Below, one piece after another: positions 43,840-53,314 of a stretch of DNA of 64,000 nucleotides. The translations under genes and the position numbers were made by a program. Within the stretch, counting starts at the first letter, position 1; each line of letters begins with the position of its first letter. The notes below the pieces were generated by a model, which saw only the letters and a program-made list of their open reading frames with translations, made no database searches and was not told where the DNA came from. Location of the stretch: the NCBI GenBank assembly GCA_022843465.1, contig JALHNO010000009.1:129637-193636 (forward strand). Direction: 5' to 3'. The stretch is from Pseudomonadota bacterium. GTDB lineage: Bacteria; Pseudomonadota; Gammaproteobacteria; Xanthomonadales; Ahniellaceae.

Positions 43840-44892
43840 TCAGAAACTGTCGAGTCGCGTCAGTATGCGATTGCGTCCGGCCCGTTTTGCCTCGTACAGC
43901 AGGGCATCGGCACGCCGCAGCAGATCATCGGCATGGGTATCTGGCTCGGCATGGGTGGCAATGCCGCCGGCACTGATGGAGACCACGCCCCAGGGCGTGG
44001 TGGGATGCTTGAGACCAAGGTCGAGCACAGCGCGGCGCAGCGAATCGAGCAGGGCCGCGAGCCCGGTGGCATCCGGAAGCAGCAGGGCAAATTCCTCACC
44101 GCCATAGCGTGCCGCAAGCTGATGCGGCGCGGTGGCAAATTGAGCGATGACAGCAGCAATTTCGCGCAAGGCGAGATCGCCGGCTGGATGACCGAAGCTG
44201 TCATTGTATTGCTTGAAGAAATCGACATCGATCAGGGCCAGTCCGAAAGCGCGGCCGGAGCGGATCGAGACTTCGCGAATGCGCTCGAGCGCCTCATCGA
44301 AACTGCGCCGATTGGCAATGCCGGTCAAGGCATCGCGGCCGAGCAACAGCGACATCTGATGACGCTGGGCAATCATCTTGAGCTGGTTGGCGAGCCGCAC
44401 GCGCACGATCGCCGGCCGAATCGGCTTGAAAACGTAGTCGACCGCGCCCATCAACAGGCCTTTTTCTTCCTCGTTCTCGTCATCCTGACCGGTGACGAAA
44501 ATCACCGCGGTGTCGGCCGTACGGACATCGGAGCGCAGGCGTTCGAGCACCTCGTAGCCGGTCATCCCGGGCATCATCACATCGAGCAGGATCAGATCGA
44601 CGCGCGGCTCGCGAAATGCGATCTCCAGTGCCTCGGCGCCACTGCTGGCTTCGATGACCCGGCATTGCTGGCGGAGAATTTCACTGAGCAGCAATCGATT
44701 GTCGGGATCATCATCGACGACCAGAACGGTCTGGCTGAGCCCGGCCAGGCGCTCGGCATAGTTGGCCCGGGCGCGCCAGCGCGCCGCCGGCGATTCTGCG
44801 CTCGTGCCATTGCCGGCACCTTGCGGCTTGCTGGTATCGCCCGTCGACATCGGATTGACCCGCCTGAACATTTGGGTGTGGTGGAGCGTCAT
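43840..44892 (-). CDS. Response regulator with GGDEF domain (probable diguanylate cyclase)
   Basis: The protein has up to 350 residues (ATG at 44890-44892); a start 14 codons later is also possible. A receiver domain (TVLVVDDDPDNRLLL, Asp in LILLDVMMPGMTG, Lys in YVFKPIRP) is joined to a GGDEF domain with DALTGIANRRSFDEAL, DVDFFKQYNDSFGHPAGD and an intact RYGGEEF active site. It should therefore make cyclic di-GMP when phosphorylated. The RXXD inhibitory site expected five residues before GGEEF is absent (APHQLAARYGG), so feedback inhibition by product is not expected. No partner kinase lies next to it; the nearest kinase, at 37267, has its own regulator. Confidence 0.9.
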   Translation of the reverse strand: MTLHHTQMFRRVNPMSTGDTSKPQGAGNGTSAESPAARWRARANYAERLAGLSQTVLVVDDDPDNRLLLSEILRQQCRVIEASSGAEALEIAFREPRVDLILLDVMMPGMTGYEVLERLRSDVRTADTAVIFVTGQDDENEEEKGLLMGAVDYVFKPIRPAIVRVRLANQLKMIAQRHQMSLLLGRDALTGIANRRSFDEALERIREVSIRSGRAFGLALIDVDFFKQYNDSFGHPAGDLALREIAAVIAQFATAPHQLAARYGGEEFALLLPDATGLAALLDSLRRAVLDLGLKHPTTPWGVVSISAGGIATHAEPDTHADDLLRRADALLYEAKRAGRNRILTRLDSF

Positions 44893-44927
44893 GGCGGCGT
44901 ACCTGCGAAGGGATCTAGATCGCTATC

Positions 44928-45006
44928 CGGGAAGTGGGTCGGCGCGTCAGGGTGCACGAGACCCCCCGGCCATCCCTGCACTGCGTCGCAATCGACCCAC
45001 TTCCCG
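44928..45006. repeat. Perfect 14-bp inverted repeat between cioB and the GGDEF gene
   Basis: CGGGAAGTGGGTCG (44928-44941) and CGACCCACTTCCCG (44993-45006) are exact inverted copies separated by 51 bases. No T tract follows, so it is not a plain terminator. It lies between the end of cioB and the start of the GGDEF gene, both on the minus strand. Confidence 0.7.
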
Positions 45007-45150
45007 CGAAATCAAACTCGCACGGAACGTGCCATGTCGTGGCCACTTCTCGATTATTTACCATTGCCCGGCTGGCAGGGCAACCACGGCACCGGCGCCG
45101 TGTGCCTTGTGTGCATCCACTCGGGTCTTGCGGCAGGAAGCGCAGCAGAC

Positions 45151-46146
45151 TCACTCGTAGCTGAGTTCACCACCACGGCCCCAGAAAATCCGGTACGAGA
45201 GCACGGTGTAGCCGATGATCGCCGGCAGGGTGATCAGGGCGCCGACCAGCAGGAAGCGGAGCGATGCCGGCGCTGCCGCGGCCTCGTCGTAGCGGATGCG
45301 ATCAATCACCAGATACGGAAACAGGCTGTAGGCCAGACCGATGAAGGCGAGCAGGAACAGCAGGACGGCGGCGGCAAAAGGACGCCAGTCGGGTCGCCCC
45401 GCGGGGCGCAGGATCCGCCGCAGGCGGCTCTCGCAATACGCGAAGACCAACGCTGTCAACACAGGCACCGGCAGCAGAAAGAAGAAAATGGGCAGACTGA
45501 ACCACTTCTCGAGAATGCGTGGGCTCATGAAAGGCGTCACGATCGAAACCGCCGCAATCGCAAGACCGGTCATCCACAGACTGCGCCAGGCCCAGCGCGC
45601 AGCCGTCTGTACCAGACCCTGCTCGAGCTTGAGGATCAGCCAGGTTGCGCCGAGCAGGGCGTATCCCGAAGCCAGACCGACCGCGATCAGCAGGGCAAAC
45701 CAGATCGCCAGGGTGTCCTGGCGAAACCCGGTGATATAGCTGCCGAGCATGTAACCCTGGGCCAGCGCTGCGAACAGAGAGCCAGCGAAGAACGCATTAT
45801 TCCAGATGCCCTTGTGTTCGGCATGCGCCTTGACACGAAAATCGAACGCGACGCCGCGCAGGATCAACGCAATCAGCATCACCGTCACCGGTAGATAGAG
45901 CGCGCCGAGAATGACGCCATTCGCCTTCGGGAAGGCGACCAGCAGGAGCCCTGCGCCCAGCACCAGCCAGGTCTCATTGGCGTCCCAGAACGGACCGATC
46001 GAAGCGATCATGCGGTCCTTGTCGGCTTCCCCGGCCAGAGGCAGCAGGATGCCGACGCCAAGATCGAAGCCATCCAGCACGACATAAACCAGCATCGCCA
46101 GCGCCATCAGCGCGACGAAAATCAGCGGCAACAGACTGTCGTCCAT
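45151..46146 (-). CDS. cioB: Cyanide-insensitive bd-type quinol oxidase, subunit II
   Basis: CydB/CioB is the second membrane subunit of the bd-type terminal oxidase, which reduces oxygen with electrons from quinol. The 331-residue protein has about eight to nine spans. It opens with LLPLIFVALMALAMLVYVVLDGFDLGVG, where Asp and Gly residues of the DGFDLG motif are conserved. FWDANETWLV and ILRGVAFDFR are further family marks. The gene follows cioA with one base between. I do not see a small CydX-type gene after it. Confidence 0.93.
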   Translation of the reverse strand: MDDSLLPLIFVALMALAMLVYVVLDGFDLGVGILLPLAGEADKDRMIASIGPFWDANETWLVLGAGLLLVAFPKANGVILGALYLPVTVMLIALILRGVAFDFRVKAHAEHKGIWNNAFFAGSLFAALAQGYMLGSYITGFRQDTLAIWFALLIAVGLASGYALLGATWLILKLEQGLVQTAARWAWRSLWMTGLAIAAVSIVTPFMSPRILEKWFSLPIFFFLLPVPVLTALVFAYCESRLRRILRPAGRPDWRPFAAAVLLFLLAFIGLAYSLFPYLVIDRIRYDEAAAAPASLRFLLVGALITLPAIIGYTVLSYRIFWGRGGELSYE

Positions 46147-46147
46147 A

Positions 46148-47485
46148 TCAGGCCTCCGAAGCGACGGCGGGAACTGTCACTGGCTGTCGATCACCGGCAT
46201 GCCGGGCCATGTAGAACAGCACCGAGACATAGGCCAGCAGCAACAGGAGATAGACCACCAGATAGGCACCCAGACTGAGCGCGATCATCGGCGCCGGGAT
46301 CGCCGCGGCCGCATCCGCAGTCTTCAGCACGCCGTAGACCAGCCAGGGTTGCCGGCCGATTTCACTGACATACCAGCCGGCCAGCGTCGCCAGCCAGCCT
46401 GAGAACGTCATGACCACGAGCAGGCGCAGACCCCAGCGCCCGGGCATGCGGTCGCGGCGCATGGTCCACGCGGTCAGCCAGGACACCAGCAGCATCAGCA
46501 TCCCGGTCGCTACCATCACCCGGAATGCCCAGAACACCGGCGCCACCGGCGGATGCGCATCGGGAAAGGAATCCAGCCCCTTGATCTCGCCATCGAGCGT
46601 GTGCGTGAGAATCAGGCTGGCCAGGGCCGGCACCCCGATCGCATGCCGATTGCTGCGGGTGGCTTCGTCGGGCCAGGCAAACAGCAGCGCAGGTGCGCTG
46701 CGCTCGTCGCGCCAGACTCCTTCCATGGCGGCGATCTTGGCGGGCTGATGCTCCAGCGTATTGAGCCCATGCAGATCACCGACCAGGATCTGGATCGGAA
46801 TCAGGATGACCGCCATCAATACGCCGACGCGAAGGCTGCTGCGCACGGCAGGCGCCTGATCGTTGCGCAGCATCCGATACGCCGAAAGCCCGGCAATCAG
46901 GAAGGCGGCGGTAAGTCCCGAGGCCAGCAGCATATGCGCGAGGCGATACGGAAACGAGGGATTGAAGACCACCGCCCACCAGCTCAGCACATGGGCCTGA
47001 CCATCGATCATCTCGAAGCCGGCGGGAGTCTGCATCCAGGAGTTCAGCGAGAGAATCCAGAACGCCGAGAATGAGGTACCGATGGCCACGACAGCCGTTG
47101 CGAGGGTATGCATGCGTTCGCCGACACGCTTGCGACCGAACAGCATGATGCCGAGGAAGGTGGCCTCCAGGAAGAAGGCCGTCAACACTTCGTAGCCCAG
47201 CAGGGGGCCGGCGATATTGCCGACCGTGTCCATGAAACCGGGCCAGTTGGTCCCGAACTGGAAGCTCATGGTCAATCCGCTGACCACGCCCAGGGCGAAA
47301 CTCAGTGCAAAGACCTTGATCCAGAACAGGTAGGCATCGAGCCATCGACGTTCGCCAGTGGCGCTGAAGCGCAGCTTGAAGAACAGCAGCACCCAGGCCA
47401 GCGCCATCGTGATGGCAGGGAAAAGGATATGAAAGCTGATATTCGCGGCAAACTGCACGCGGGCAAGCGCAACCGGATCGACCAT
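46148..47485 (-). CDS. cioA: Cyanide-insensitive bd-type quinol oxidase, subunit I
   Basis: CydA/CioA carries the hemes and the quinol site. The 445-residue protein starts at the ATG at 47483-47485 (GAGG eight bases before). The heme ligand His is in AANISFHILFPAITM, and the GRQPW motif (VSEIGRQPWLVYGVL) and the ILSLNSWMQTPAG segment are present. The periplasmic Q loop between spans six and seven is short, which marks the CIO subgroup and not E. coli CydA. Such oxidases work in cyanide, sulfide or low oxygen, which would agree with the sulfide-type regulator at 30248, though the two are 15 kb apart. Confidence 0.93.
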   Translation of the reverse strand: MVDPVALARVQFAANISFHILFPAITMALAWVLLFFKLRFSATGERRWLDAYLFWIKVFALSFALGVVSGLTMSFQFGTNWPGFMDTVGNIAGPLLGYEVLTAFFLEATFLGIMLFGRKRVGERMHTLATAVVAIGTSFSAFWILSLNSWMQTPAGFEMIDGQAHVLSWWAVVFNPSFPYRLAHMLLASGLTAAFLIAGLSAYRMLRNDQAPAVRSSLRVGVLMAVILIPIQILVGDLHGLNTLEHQPAKIAAMEGVWRDERSAPALLFAWPDEATRSNRHAIGVPALASLILTHTLDGEIKGLDSFPDAHPPVAPVFWAFRVMVATGMLMLLVSWLTAWTMRRDRMPGRWGLRLLVVMTFSGWLATLAGWYVSEIGRQPWLVYGVLKTADAAAAIPAPMIALSLGAYLVVYLLLLLAYVSVLFYMARHAGDRQPVTVPAVASEA

Positions 47486-47904
47486 GACGGCAACCTCAAA
47501 GATGTTCGGAGCAGCGCACCTTCGGGAAATCACATGAACCGTTTCGCAGCCGCGTCAGCCGCCTGAGTCGGGGACGGGAAACCACACGTTTGGGCGTGTG
47601 ATGGAGACCACACCGGCTATCGGCAAGGTGGCGGCGTATCGTTCACTGTTTCCAGATGTACTGCTCCCAAATCCCTCGGTACCCGGCCCGATTGCTGCGG
47701 CACAGCGTCTGCAGTGACGCCGCGCCACACAGTCCGAACTGGATCACCGAACAGTATAGTCCCCGCCACTGGTGCACGGCCTCGCCAGCATGAGCATAGA
47801 CTGGTCGGTCGCGCCGCCGGAAAAAACGCCCTGCGCGCCGAGCATCGGCTCAAGACCCAGGTCGTACAATCGGCGGCTCATTCTCAATCCAAGGAAACCG
47901 GACC
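47486..47904. other. Divergent intergenic region of cioA and ppa
   Basis: This stretch of 419 bases separates two divergent genes. A perfect 6-bp hairpin (CACACG/CGTGTG) lies at 47583-47600, on the cioA side. TATAGT at 47755-47760 and TACAAT at 47865-47870 are possible -10 boxes for ppa; the second would start transcripts about 30 bases before the ATG. No good -35 box pairs with either. I see no gene here. Confidence 0.4.
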
Positions 47905-48453
47905 ATGGGTCTTGATCTGGTCAGCAGTGGCCGCGATGTGCCGCACGACGTCAACGTCATCATCGAGATTCCGATGAATTCGGAACCGGTCAAGTACGAA
48001 GTGGACAAGGAATCGGGTGCGATCTTTGTCGACCGCGTGCTGACGACGCCAATGCACTATCCCTGCAACTACGGCTACATTCCGCACACACTGTCCGGCG
48101 ATGGCGATCCGGCCGATGTCCTGGTGGTGATGCCGGTACCCTTGATCCCCGGCTCGGTGATCCGGGTACGCGCGATCGGCCAGTTGAACATGACCGATGA
48201 GGCCGGCGAGGACACCAAGATCATCGCGGTGCCCGTCAGCAAGGTATTTCCGGCCTATGACCATATCCGGACCATCAACGAATTGCCGGAACTGACCCGC
48301 GACCGGATTGCGCATTTCTTTGCCCACTACAAGGATCTGGAGAAGGGCAAGTGGGTGAAGATTGCCGGCTGGGGCGGACCGGAAGAGGCGCATGCCGAAA
48401 TCATTCGCAGCGTCGAGCGCTATCAGGCGGCCCCCAACAAGCCCAACTTCTGA
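47905..48453 (+). CDS. ppa: Soluble inorganic pyrophosphatase, family I
   Basis: Ppa hydrolyses pyrophosphate in the cytoplasm and so pulls biosynthetic reactions forward. The 182-residue protein is of normal family I length; AGGA precedes the ATG. Active-site residues are in [20 protein letters not shown] (Glu and Lys), [12 protein letters not shown], and the metal-binding [10 protein letters not shown] (three Asp). [16 protein letters not shown] closes the site. With hppA at 27193, the cell can either waste or conserve the energy of pyrophosphate. Confidence 0.96.
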   Translation: MGLDLVSSGRDVPHDVNVIIEIPMNSEPVKYEVDKESGAIFVDRVLTTPMHYPCNYGYIPHTLSGDGDPADVLVVMPVPLIPGSVIRVRAIGQLNMTDEAGEDTKIIAVPVSKVFPAYDHIRTINELPELTRDRIAHFFAHYKDLEKGKWVKIAGWGGPEEAHAEIIRSVERYQAAPNKPNF

Positions 48454-48546
48454 GCCCGCCCGCCAGCGCGTGCCGGCAACGCGGCCATTGTCGCGATCGA
48501 CCGCCGCATCGATACTCGCCACCCCGATCCGGCTGCGAGTCCCGCA

Positions 48547-50220
48547 ATGAAAGCCTTCCTGACCTGCCTGCTGCTGACAACGGCGAGTGCCTTTGCGGCG
48601 CCCGTCGAAACGCCGAAGCCTGCCGATCTGATTGTCCACAATGGGCGGATCTACACGGTCGACCCGCTGCGACCGCGGGTGTCGGCGCTGGCCATCCGTG
48701 CGGGTCGCATCGTATTTGCCGGTGGCGATCGCGCGGCGCTGGCGTACCGTGGAACCCGCACACGGCTGCAGAATCTGGGCGGCAAGACCGTCATCCCCGG
48801 CATGATCGACGCCCACGCGCACCTGCTCGGTCTGGGTATGGGCCTGCGCCAGGTCGAACTGCGCGACACCCGATCATTTGATGAGGTGATTGCGCGGGTG
48901 CGCAAGCGCGCCGGCGAACTGGCACCCGGAAGCTGGATCATCGGACGCGGTTGGGACCAGAACGATTGGGCTGACACCCGCTTTCCCAGCCACCATGCGC
49001 TATCGGCCGCTGTTCCCGAACATCCGGTACTGCTGACCCGGGTCGATGGCCATGCCGGCATCCTCAATGCATTGGCGATGCAGCGCGCCGGCATCGACGC
49101 CGACAGCAAGGACCCGGCGGGCGGCCGCATCGAACGCGATGCGCAGGGCGCCGCGACCGGCGTATTGATCGATGTCGCACTCGAGCATGCCGAGCGGGCG
49201 GTGCCGGCGCTGGGTGAGGACGAACGCCGAGCCGCCGTGCTTGCCGCCATCGGCGAACTCAATCGCTGGGGATTGACCGGCGTCCACGATGCCGGCGTCG
49301 ACCGTGCCACGATCGATACCTATCTGACCCTGGCCTCCGCCGGTCGTTACTCATTGCGCAATTACGTGATGATCGCAGGCGACGACGCCACCCTCGCGCA
49401 CTATCTGCCGCGCGGACCGCAGCGCGGGCTGCACCAGCAGCGCCTGTGGATCAGCGCGATCAAACTGTCGGCCGATGGCGCCCTTGGATCGCGCGGCGCC
49501 GCCCTGCTGGAGCCCTATGCCGACGACCCTGGCAACTCGGGCCTGAACCTGCTGCCGCCAGGACGGATACGCCAGGTGGCAGCCAAGGCACTCGTTGCCG
49601 GCTTCCAGCTCAATACCCACGCCATCGGTGATCGCGCCAACCGCAGTGTGCTCGATGAACTCGCGCAGGCCCTGCAGGAACATCCGGTTGCCGACCACCG
49701 TTTTCGCATCGAGCACGCGCAGATCCTGCACCCGGACGATATCCCGCGATTTGCCGAACTCGGGGTGATTCCCTCAATGCAGGGCAGTCACCAGACCAGC
49801 GATATGTACTGGGTCGGCAATCGTGTCGGCAGCACCCGCGAACTCGGCAGTTATGCCTGGCGCTCCCTGCTCGACACCGGTGTGGTCATCCCCAATGGCA
49901 GCGATCTGCCGGTCGAACACAGCAACCCCCTGATCAGCTTCAAGGCGGCCATCTCGCGCCAGGACGGCAATGACTGGCCGGCCGGCGGCTGGCACCCCGA
50001 GCAGCGCATGAGCCGGGAGGAAGCCCTGCGCTCGATCACGCTCTGGCCCGCCTACGCCGCCTTCATGGAAGACGAGGTAGGCTCGCTCAGCCCAGGCAAG
50101 CTGGCCGATTTCGTCGTGCTTGACCAGGACATCATGCGGGTCGCCAGTGCACAGATTCTGGCCACTGGCGTGGTCGAAACCTGGTTGGGCGGCAAACGTG
50201 TCCATCCGGCCAGCGATTGA
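48547..50220 (+). CDS. Exported metal-dependent amidohydrolase (YtcJ-like)
   Basis: The protein has 557 residues with a signal peptide (about 1-18, AFA/AP), so it should act in the periplasm. The amidohydrolase barrel has the first metal motif in VIPGMIDAHAHLLGLG. Later come NTHAIGDRANRSVLDEL (His), RIEHAQILHPDDI (His) and the final Asp in PNGSDLPVEHSNP. The C-terminal LADFVVLDQDIM closes the beta sandwich. This matches the YtcJ/NfdA branch, whose members cleave N-formyl or other amides. The true substrate is not known. The ribosome site is weak. It is monocistronic or loosely linked to ppa, 93 bases upstream. Confidence 0.88.
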   Translation: MKAFLTCLLLTTASAFAAPVETPKPADLIVHNGRIYTVDPLRPRVSALAIRAGRIVFAGGDRAALAYRGTRTRLQNLGGKTVIPGMIDAHAHLLGLGMGLRQVELRDTRSFDEVIARVRKRAGELAPGSWIIGRGWDQNDWADTRFPSHHALSAAVPEHPVLLTRVDGHAGILNALAMQRAGIDADSKDPAGGRIERDAQGAATGVLIDVALEHAERAVPALGEDERRAAVLAAIGELNRWGLTGVHDAGVDRATIDTYLTLASAGRYSLRNYVMIAGDDATLAHYLPRGPQRGLHQQRLWISAIKLSADGALGSRGAALLEPYADDPGNSGLNLLPPGRIRQVAAKALVAGFQLNTHAIGDRANRSVLDELAQALQEHPVADHRFRIEHAQILHPDDIPRFAELGVIPSMQGSHQTSDMYWVGNRVGSTRELGSYAWRSLLDTGVVIPNGSDLPVEHSNPLISFKAAISRQDGNDWPAGGWHPEQRMSREEALRSITLWPAYAAFMEDEVGSLSPGKLADFVVLDQDIMRVASAQILATGVVETWLGGKRVHPASD

Positions 50221-50339
50221 GTTGTGCCGAATGCACTGCCAGCGAGCACGCAACTTGCCTTCGCCGCGGTTGCGCGGATGTATCATGGACGACAGCCAGC
50301 CCCTCACCTGTGGTGCTGGCCAACAGACAGGACCGAACG

Positions 50340-51110
50340 ATGAATACGCCCTTTTCCGCGTCCCGCGGCGACTCTTCGGCGGTGGGCAAGAACCATCGCC
50401 GCCGCGCCGTGTTCACCGCGCTGACCGAGGTGTTCCAGACAACGGATCGCATCAACGCCCTGTTCCGATTCTGCGAGGACTTCTGCAGGGTCGAGCCCAA
50501 GTTCCTGGTCAACCGGTTTCTGATGCGGGTTGAGCAGAAGGGCCTGATCAACGAGCGCGAGCGGCAGACACTGGCGAAGGCACTCTATCTGGCACTGGCC
50601 AAACCCTACGACGCCCTGTCGCGCTACCCGGCGCAAATGGTCGATGAAGAACCGCAGGAAGAAGTGGCCCTGAATCCGGCTGAAACCACCGCCTTCGCCG
50701 CGCTGGCACAGCCTTCCAAGCCGAATCGTCCGCCTGCCCCGGCCATCGATGCCAAGGCCGCGCACAAGGTATTCCAGACCGTGCTGGCGCATATGGCGAA
50801 CCGGCTGTACTACTCCTATGGCCGGCGTCCGGCGCGCATAGGTCTGGCGCTGGCGGGCGCCACCGCGCAGTCACATGCCGAGACGCATACCTTATCGATG
50901 CTGATCGACTGGATCGACGGCGATCTCGAGGAAGACGCCATTCCGGACAATCTGCCGCTGGACGAGATGCGTACGGCACTGCGCGTGCTCTATCTGGCTT
51001 CGTGCAATCTTTCCGGCCGCGATTCCGCAGCGCAGGCGCTGGCACAGGGCATGCGCCTCGCCGGTACGCTGCGCGAGGGTCAGGTGTTTTCACCCAAGTT
51101 GCTGGTATAG
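50340..51110 (+). CDS. Conserved protein of unknown function
   Basis: The protein has 256 residues, starting at the ATG at 50340 after AGGA. I do not recognise the family. It is soluble, mostly helical and has no signal peptide. The N-terminal third (FTALTEVFQTTDRINALFRF, CRVEPKFLVNRFLMRVEQKG) and the C-terminal half (TVLAHMANRLYYSYGRRPAR, LHT-like LSMLIDWIDGDLEED) are separated by a Pro/Ala linker near 120-140. A short repeat of helical units is possible. No catalytic motif is visible. It is convergent with the DUF2333 gene, 27 bases apart. Confidence 0.6.
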   Translation: MNTPFSASRGDSSAVGKNHRRRAVFTALTEVFQTTDRINALFRFCEDFCRVEPKFLVNRFLMRVEQKGLINERERQTLAKALYLALAKPYDALSRYPAQMVDEEPQEEVALNPAETTAFAALAQPSKPNRPPAPAIDAKAAHKVFQTVLAHMANRLYYSYGRRPARIGLALAGATAQSHAETHTLSMLIDWIDGDLEEDAIPDNLPLDEMRTALRVLYLASCNLSGRDSAAQALAQGMRLAGTLREGQVFSPKLLV

Positions 51111-51137
51111 CCCGACCGCTCAGCGGCCACCGCGCAA

Positions 51138-52187
51138 TCAACCGCGCTGCAGCAGTTCACGCAGTTCGATCAGGCCGGCATTGGCGCGCGAAATGTAGTT
51201 GGCCATCACCAGCGAATGATTGGCGAAGAATCCGAATGGCCGGCCATTGAGCACCACCGGGCTGTGAATCGGAGCCTGCGCCGCCTCGAGGTCGGCGATC
51301 ACCTGCTGCAAACCGACCCGGGCGTTCTTGTCGTCGAGCACCTTGGCAAAATCGACCTCGATCGCCTTGAGGAATTGCGCCAGCGCAAAGCTCGTCCCAC
51401 GAGCCTCGTAGAACACATCGTCGATCTCGCGCCAGGGTGTGCGGCTGAGGGTCATCGCACCAGCTGACGCATCGGGATCTGCTGTTGCACCCGGCTCGGC
51501 CGTTGCCGGCATGGCACGCCGGGGGTCCACCGTGGCCCGGCCGACGCTGGCCGACAGCCGCTGTGACAGGCTACCGAGGCGACTCTCGGCCACCGCGAGA
51601 TAGTCGGCCAGGTTGTCGGCGCGTGGATAGAAGCGCGCATTGGACGGATCGTTGTCCTGCAGACGCTGGCGATAGTCCTCGATATGTTCGATGGCGTGCC
51701 GGTACTCGCTCTCGCTGGATGGAAACATCCAGCGGTCATTGGTGAACGAGAAGCGCGGCTCGGCCTCACGCAGCGACTTGTCCTCGACCGACTGGGTTTG
51801 CGAACGCGAGAAACCATTGCGCAGGGCGCGGGCAAGGTCCCGGCATTGCACGAGCACGCCAAACTCCCAGTTCGGCACATTGTCCATCAGCAGACCCGGT
51901 GGCGATACATCGTTCGACAGATAACCGGCGCGCTTGTCCAGCATCAGGTTGGCGACCTGGACCAGGGCATCCGTAGTCGCCGTGCCCGCTACCATGCGTT
52001 CACCGCGCGCGTTCGTGGCAGCGCGGGTCGCGGCGACGCCGTCATAGGGTGCGGGCGCATGATCCCACCACCACATCAGCACCAGGATGGCCGATCCGAC
52101 CAGCACGACAAAGGCAAGCAGAGCGCGCAACAGCCAGCGGTGCGATGGTCTGGGCGCGGGTTTCTCCGCCTTCATGTAGTAGTCCAT
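51138..52187 (-). CDS. DUF2333 family membrane-anchored protein
   Basis: The protein has 349 residues. GGAG six bases before the ATG at 52185-52187 fixes the start; the longer frame upstream lacks one. One membrane span lies near 21-43 (LLRALLAFVVLVGSAILVLMWWW), and the rest is periplasmic and helical. TDALVQVANLMLDKRAGYLSND, PNWEFGVLVQCRDLARALRN and DVFYEARGTSFALAQFLKAIE match DUF2333 as I recall it. The family is conserved in gammaproteobacteria and has no known function. A low-complexity Ala/Pro/Asp insert sits near 225-245. It precedes no obvious partner; the next gene upstream on this strand is another membrane protein. Confidence 0.8.
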   Translation of the reverse strand: MDYYMKAEKPAPRPSHRWLLRALLAFVVLVGSAILVLMWWWDHAPAPYDGVAATRAATNARGERMVAGTATTDALVQVANLMLDKRAGYLSNDVSPPGLLMDNVPNWEFGVLVQCRDLARALRNGFSRSQTQSVEDKSLREAEPRFSFTNDRWMFPSSESEYRHAIEHIEDYRQRLQDNDPSNARFYPRADNLADYLAVAESRLGSLSQRLSASVGRATVDPRRAMPATAEPGATADPDASAGAMTLSRTPWREIDDVFYEARGTSFALAQFLKAIEVDFAKVLDDKNARVGLQQVIADLEAAQAPIHSPVVLNGRPFGFFANHSLVMANYISRANAGLIELRELLQRG

Positions 52188-52306
52188 CAGGTGCTCCGGA
52201 TTCGAGTGCCCACGGGTCGGCGCGGGTTTGCCAGTTTGGCGGCTAGCGCGGCACGCTGCCAAGCGATGATCGATCAATGGCCGCCGTTCCGCAGCAGAAA
52301 ATCATC

Positions 52307-53191
52307 TCAAGCTGCGTTCCTTGGCGCCGCCAGGGCCCAGACCTGGCGCAGCGCATAGCCACCCAGACTCAGGAACAGCAGGGGCAGCAAGACACTCTGC
52401 ATCAGGAATACGACGCACAGCGTCACGATATGGTCGCTGACCGCGCCCAGCTTGGCGAGCAGGGTCTCGACGCGGGCACGGACATCCAGGGATTCGCCGG
52501 CATCGCGCAGCCAGCCGGACAGTCGCTCGCTGATGCCGGGGCCAGGGGCTGCCGGCGGTCGCTCTTCAAGCCGCGTTGCATTGGCCGCGTCACTGCGGCT
52601 GATATCGAGCGCCGCGCTGGCCTCGGCATAGCGCGGCTCCAGGAAATGGCGATCGATCGCCTCACTGGCCAAGGCATAGGCCGGCACAAAAAACCGCAGC
52701 AACAGCAGCAGGGCCGAAACCCGCCAGAGCGCACTCTTCCAGCGCGACACACCGGCCCCCAACATGCTGGCGCAAGCCGCCAGCGCAGCCACACTGAAGG
52801 CGATCGACACCACATAGGCGCCACTGATACTGAGCAGGATCTTCTGGGCACCGAGCGAGATCGAGGCCGCCAGCAGGATCGCCGAAAACTGCTCGATCAG
52901 ATCATTGATCGGATCAAGCAACTCGCCCGGACTGACGGTGACGCCGACGCCAACCGGTGACACGGAAATGTCGGCGTCCTGCAGCATCGAGATCGAGCCG
53001 TTGAGCGCACGTGCGATCGCAAAGGTCACCAGGGTGCGCTTGAGCGCGCCGTCGAGATAATCTGCCGCTGGCGCGTCGAGCGTGCGCGTCCATGACAACG
53101 CGATCAGGGCCAGCGCGCACAGCAGGGCCAGCAGCCGGCGACTGCGCAGCAACGCAGCGGACGGCGGAGCTTGCGGCGGGAGATCGGGCAT
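52307..53191 (-). CDS. Polytopic membrane protein of unknown function
   Basis: The protein has 294 residues and starts at the ATG at 53189-53191 (GAGG seven bases before). It has about five spans (near 20-38, 107-122, 128-150, 160-180 and 260-285). The extracytoplasmic segment DADISVSPVGVGVTVSPGELLDPIND is distinctive and is followed by ASISLGAQKILLSISG. I recall similar conserved proteins in other gammaproteobacteria but no function. The segment between about 185 and 250 is charged and may form a coiled coil. It is 119 bases upstream of the DUF2333 gene and could be co-transcribed with it. Confidence 0.65.
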   Translation of the reverse strand: MPDLPPQAPPSAALLRSRRLLALLCALALIALSWTRTLDAPAADYLDGALKRTLVTFAIARALNGSISMLQDADISVSPVGVGVTVSPGELLDPINDLIEQFSAILLAASISLGAQKILLSISGAYVVSIAFSVAALAACASMLGAGVSRWKSALWRVSALLLLLRFFVPAYALASEAIDRHFLEPRYAEASAALDISRSDAANATRLEERPPAAPGPGISERLSGWLRDAGESLDVRARVETLLAKLGAVSDHIVTLCVVFLMQSVLLPLLFLSLGGYALRQVWALAAPRNAA

Positions 53192-53314
53192 GACATGCAC
53201 CTCGGTCGGGCTAGAGTAACCGCAGACGTGGCCGGAGGCAGGGCGCGCGCGTGCAGCCCGGCCCAATGGCTATCCCGGCTAGAATGCCGCATCCCAGCTT
53301 AATCGGAGCAGGCT

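Noticed and set aside
44893..45150. Small cydX-type gene after cioB
   Set aside because: No short minus-strand frame with a Trp-containing single membrane span and a ribosome site was found; the available 79-codon frame looks random.
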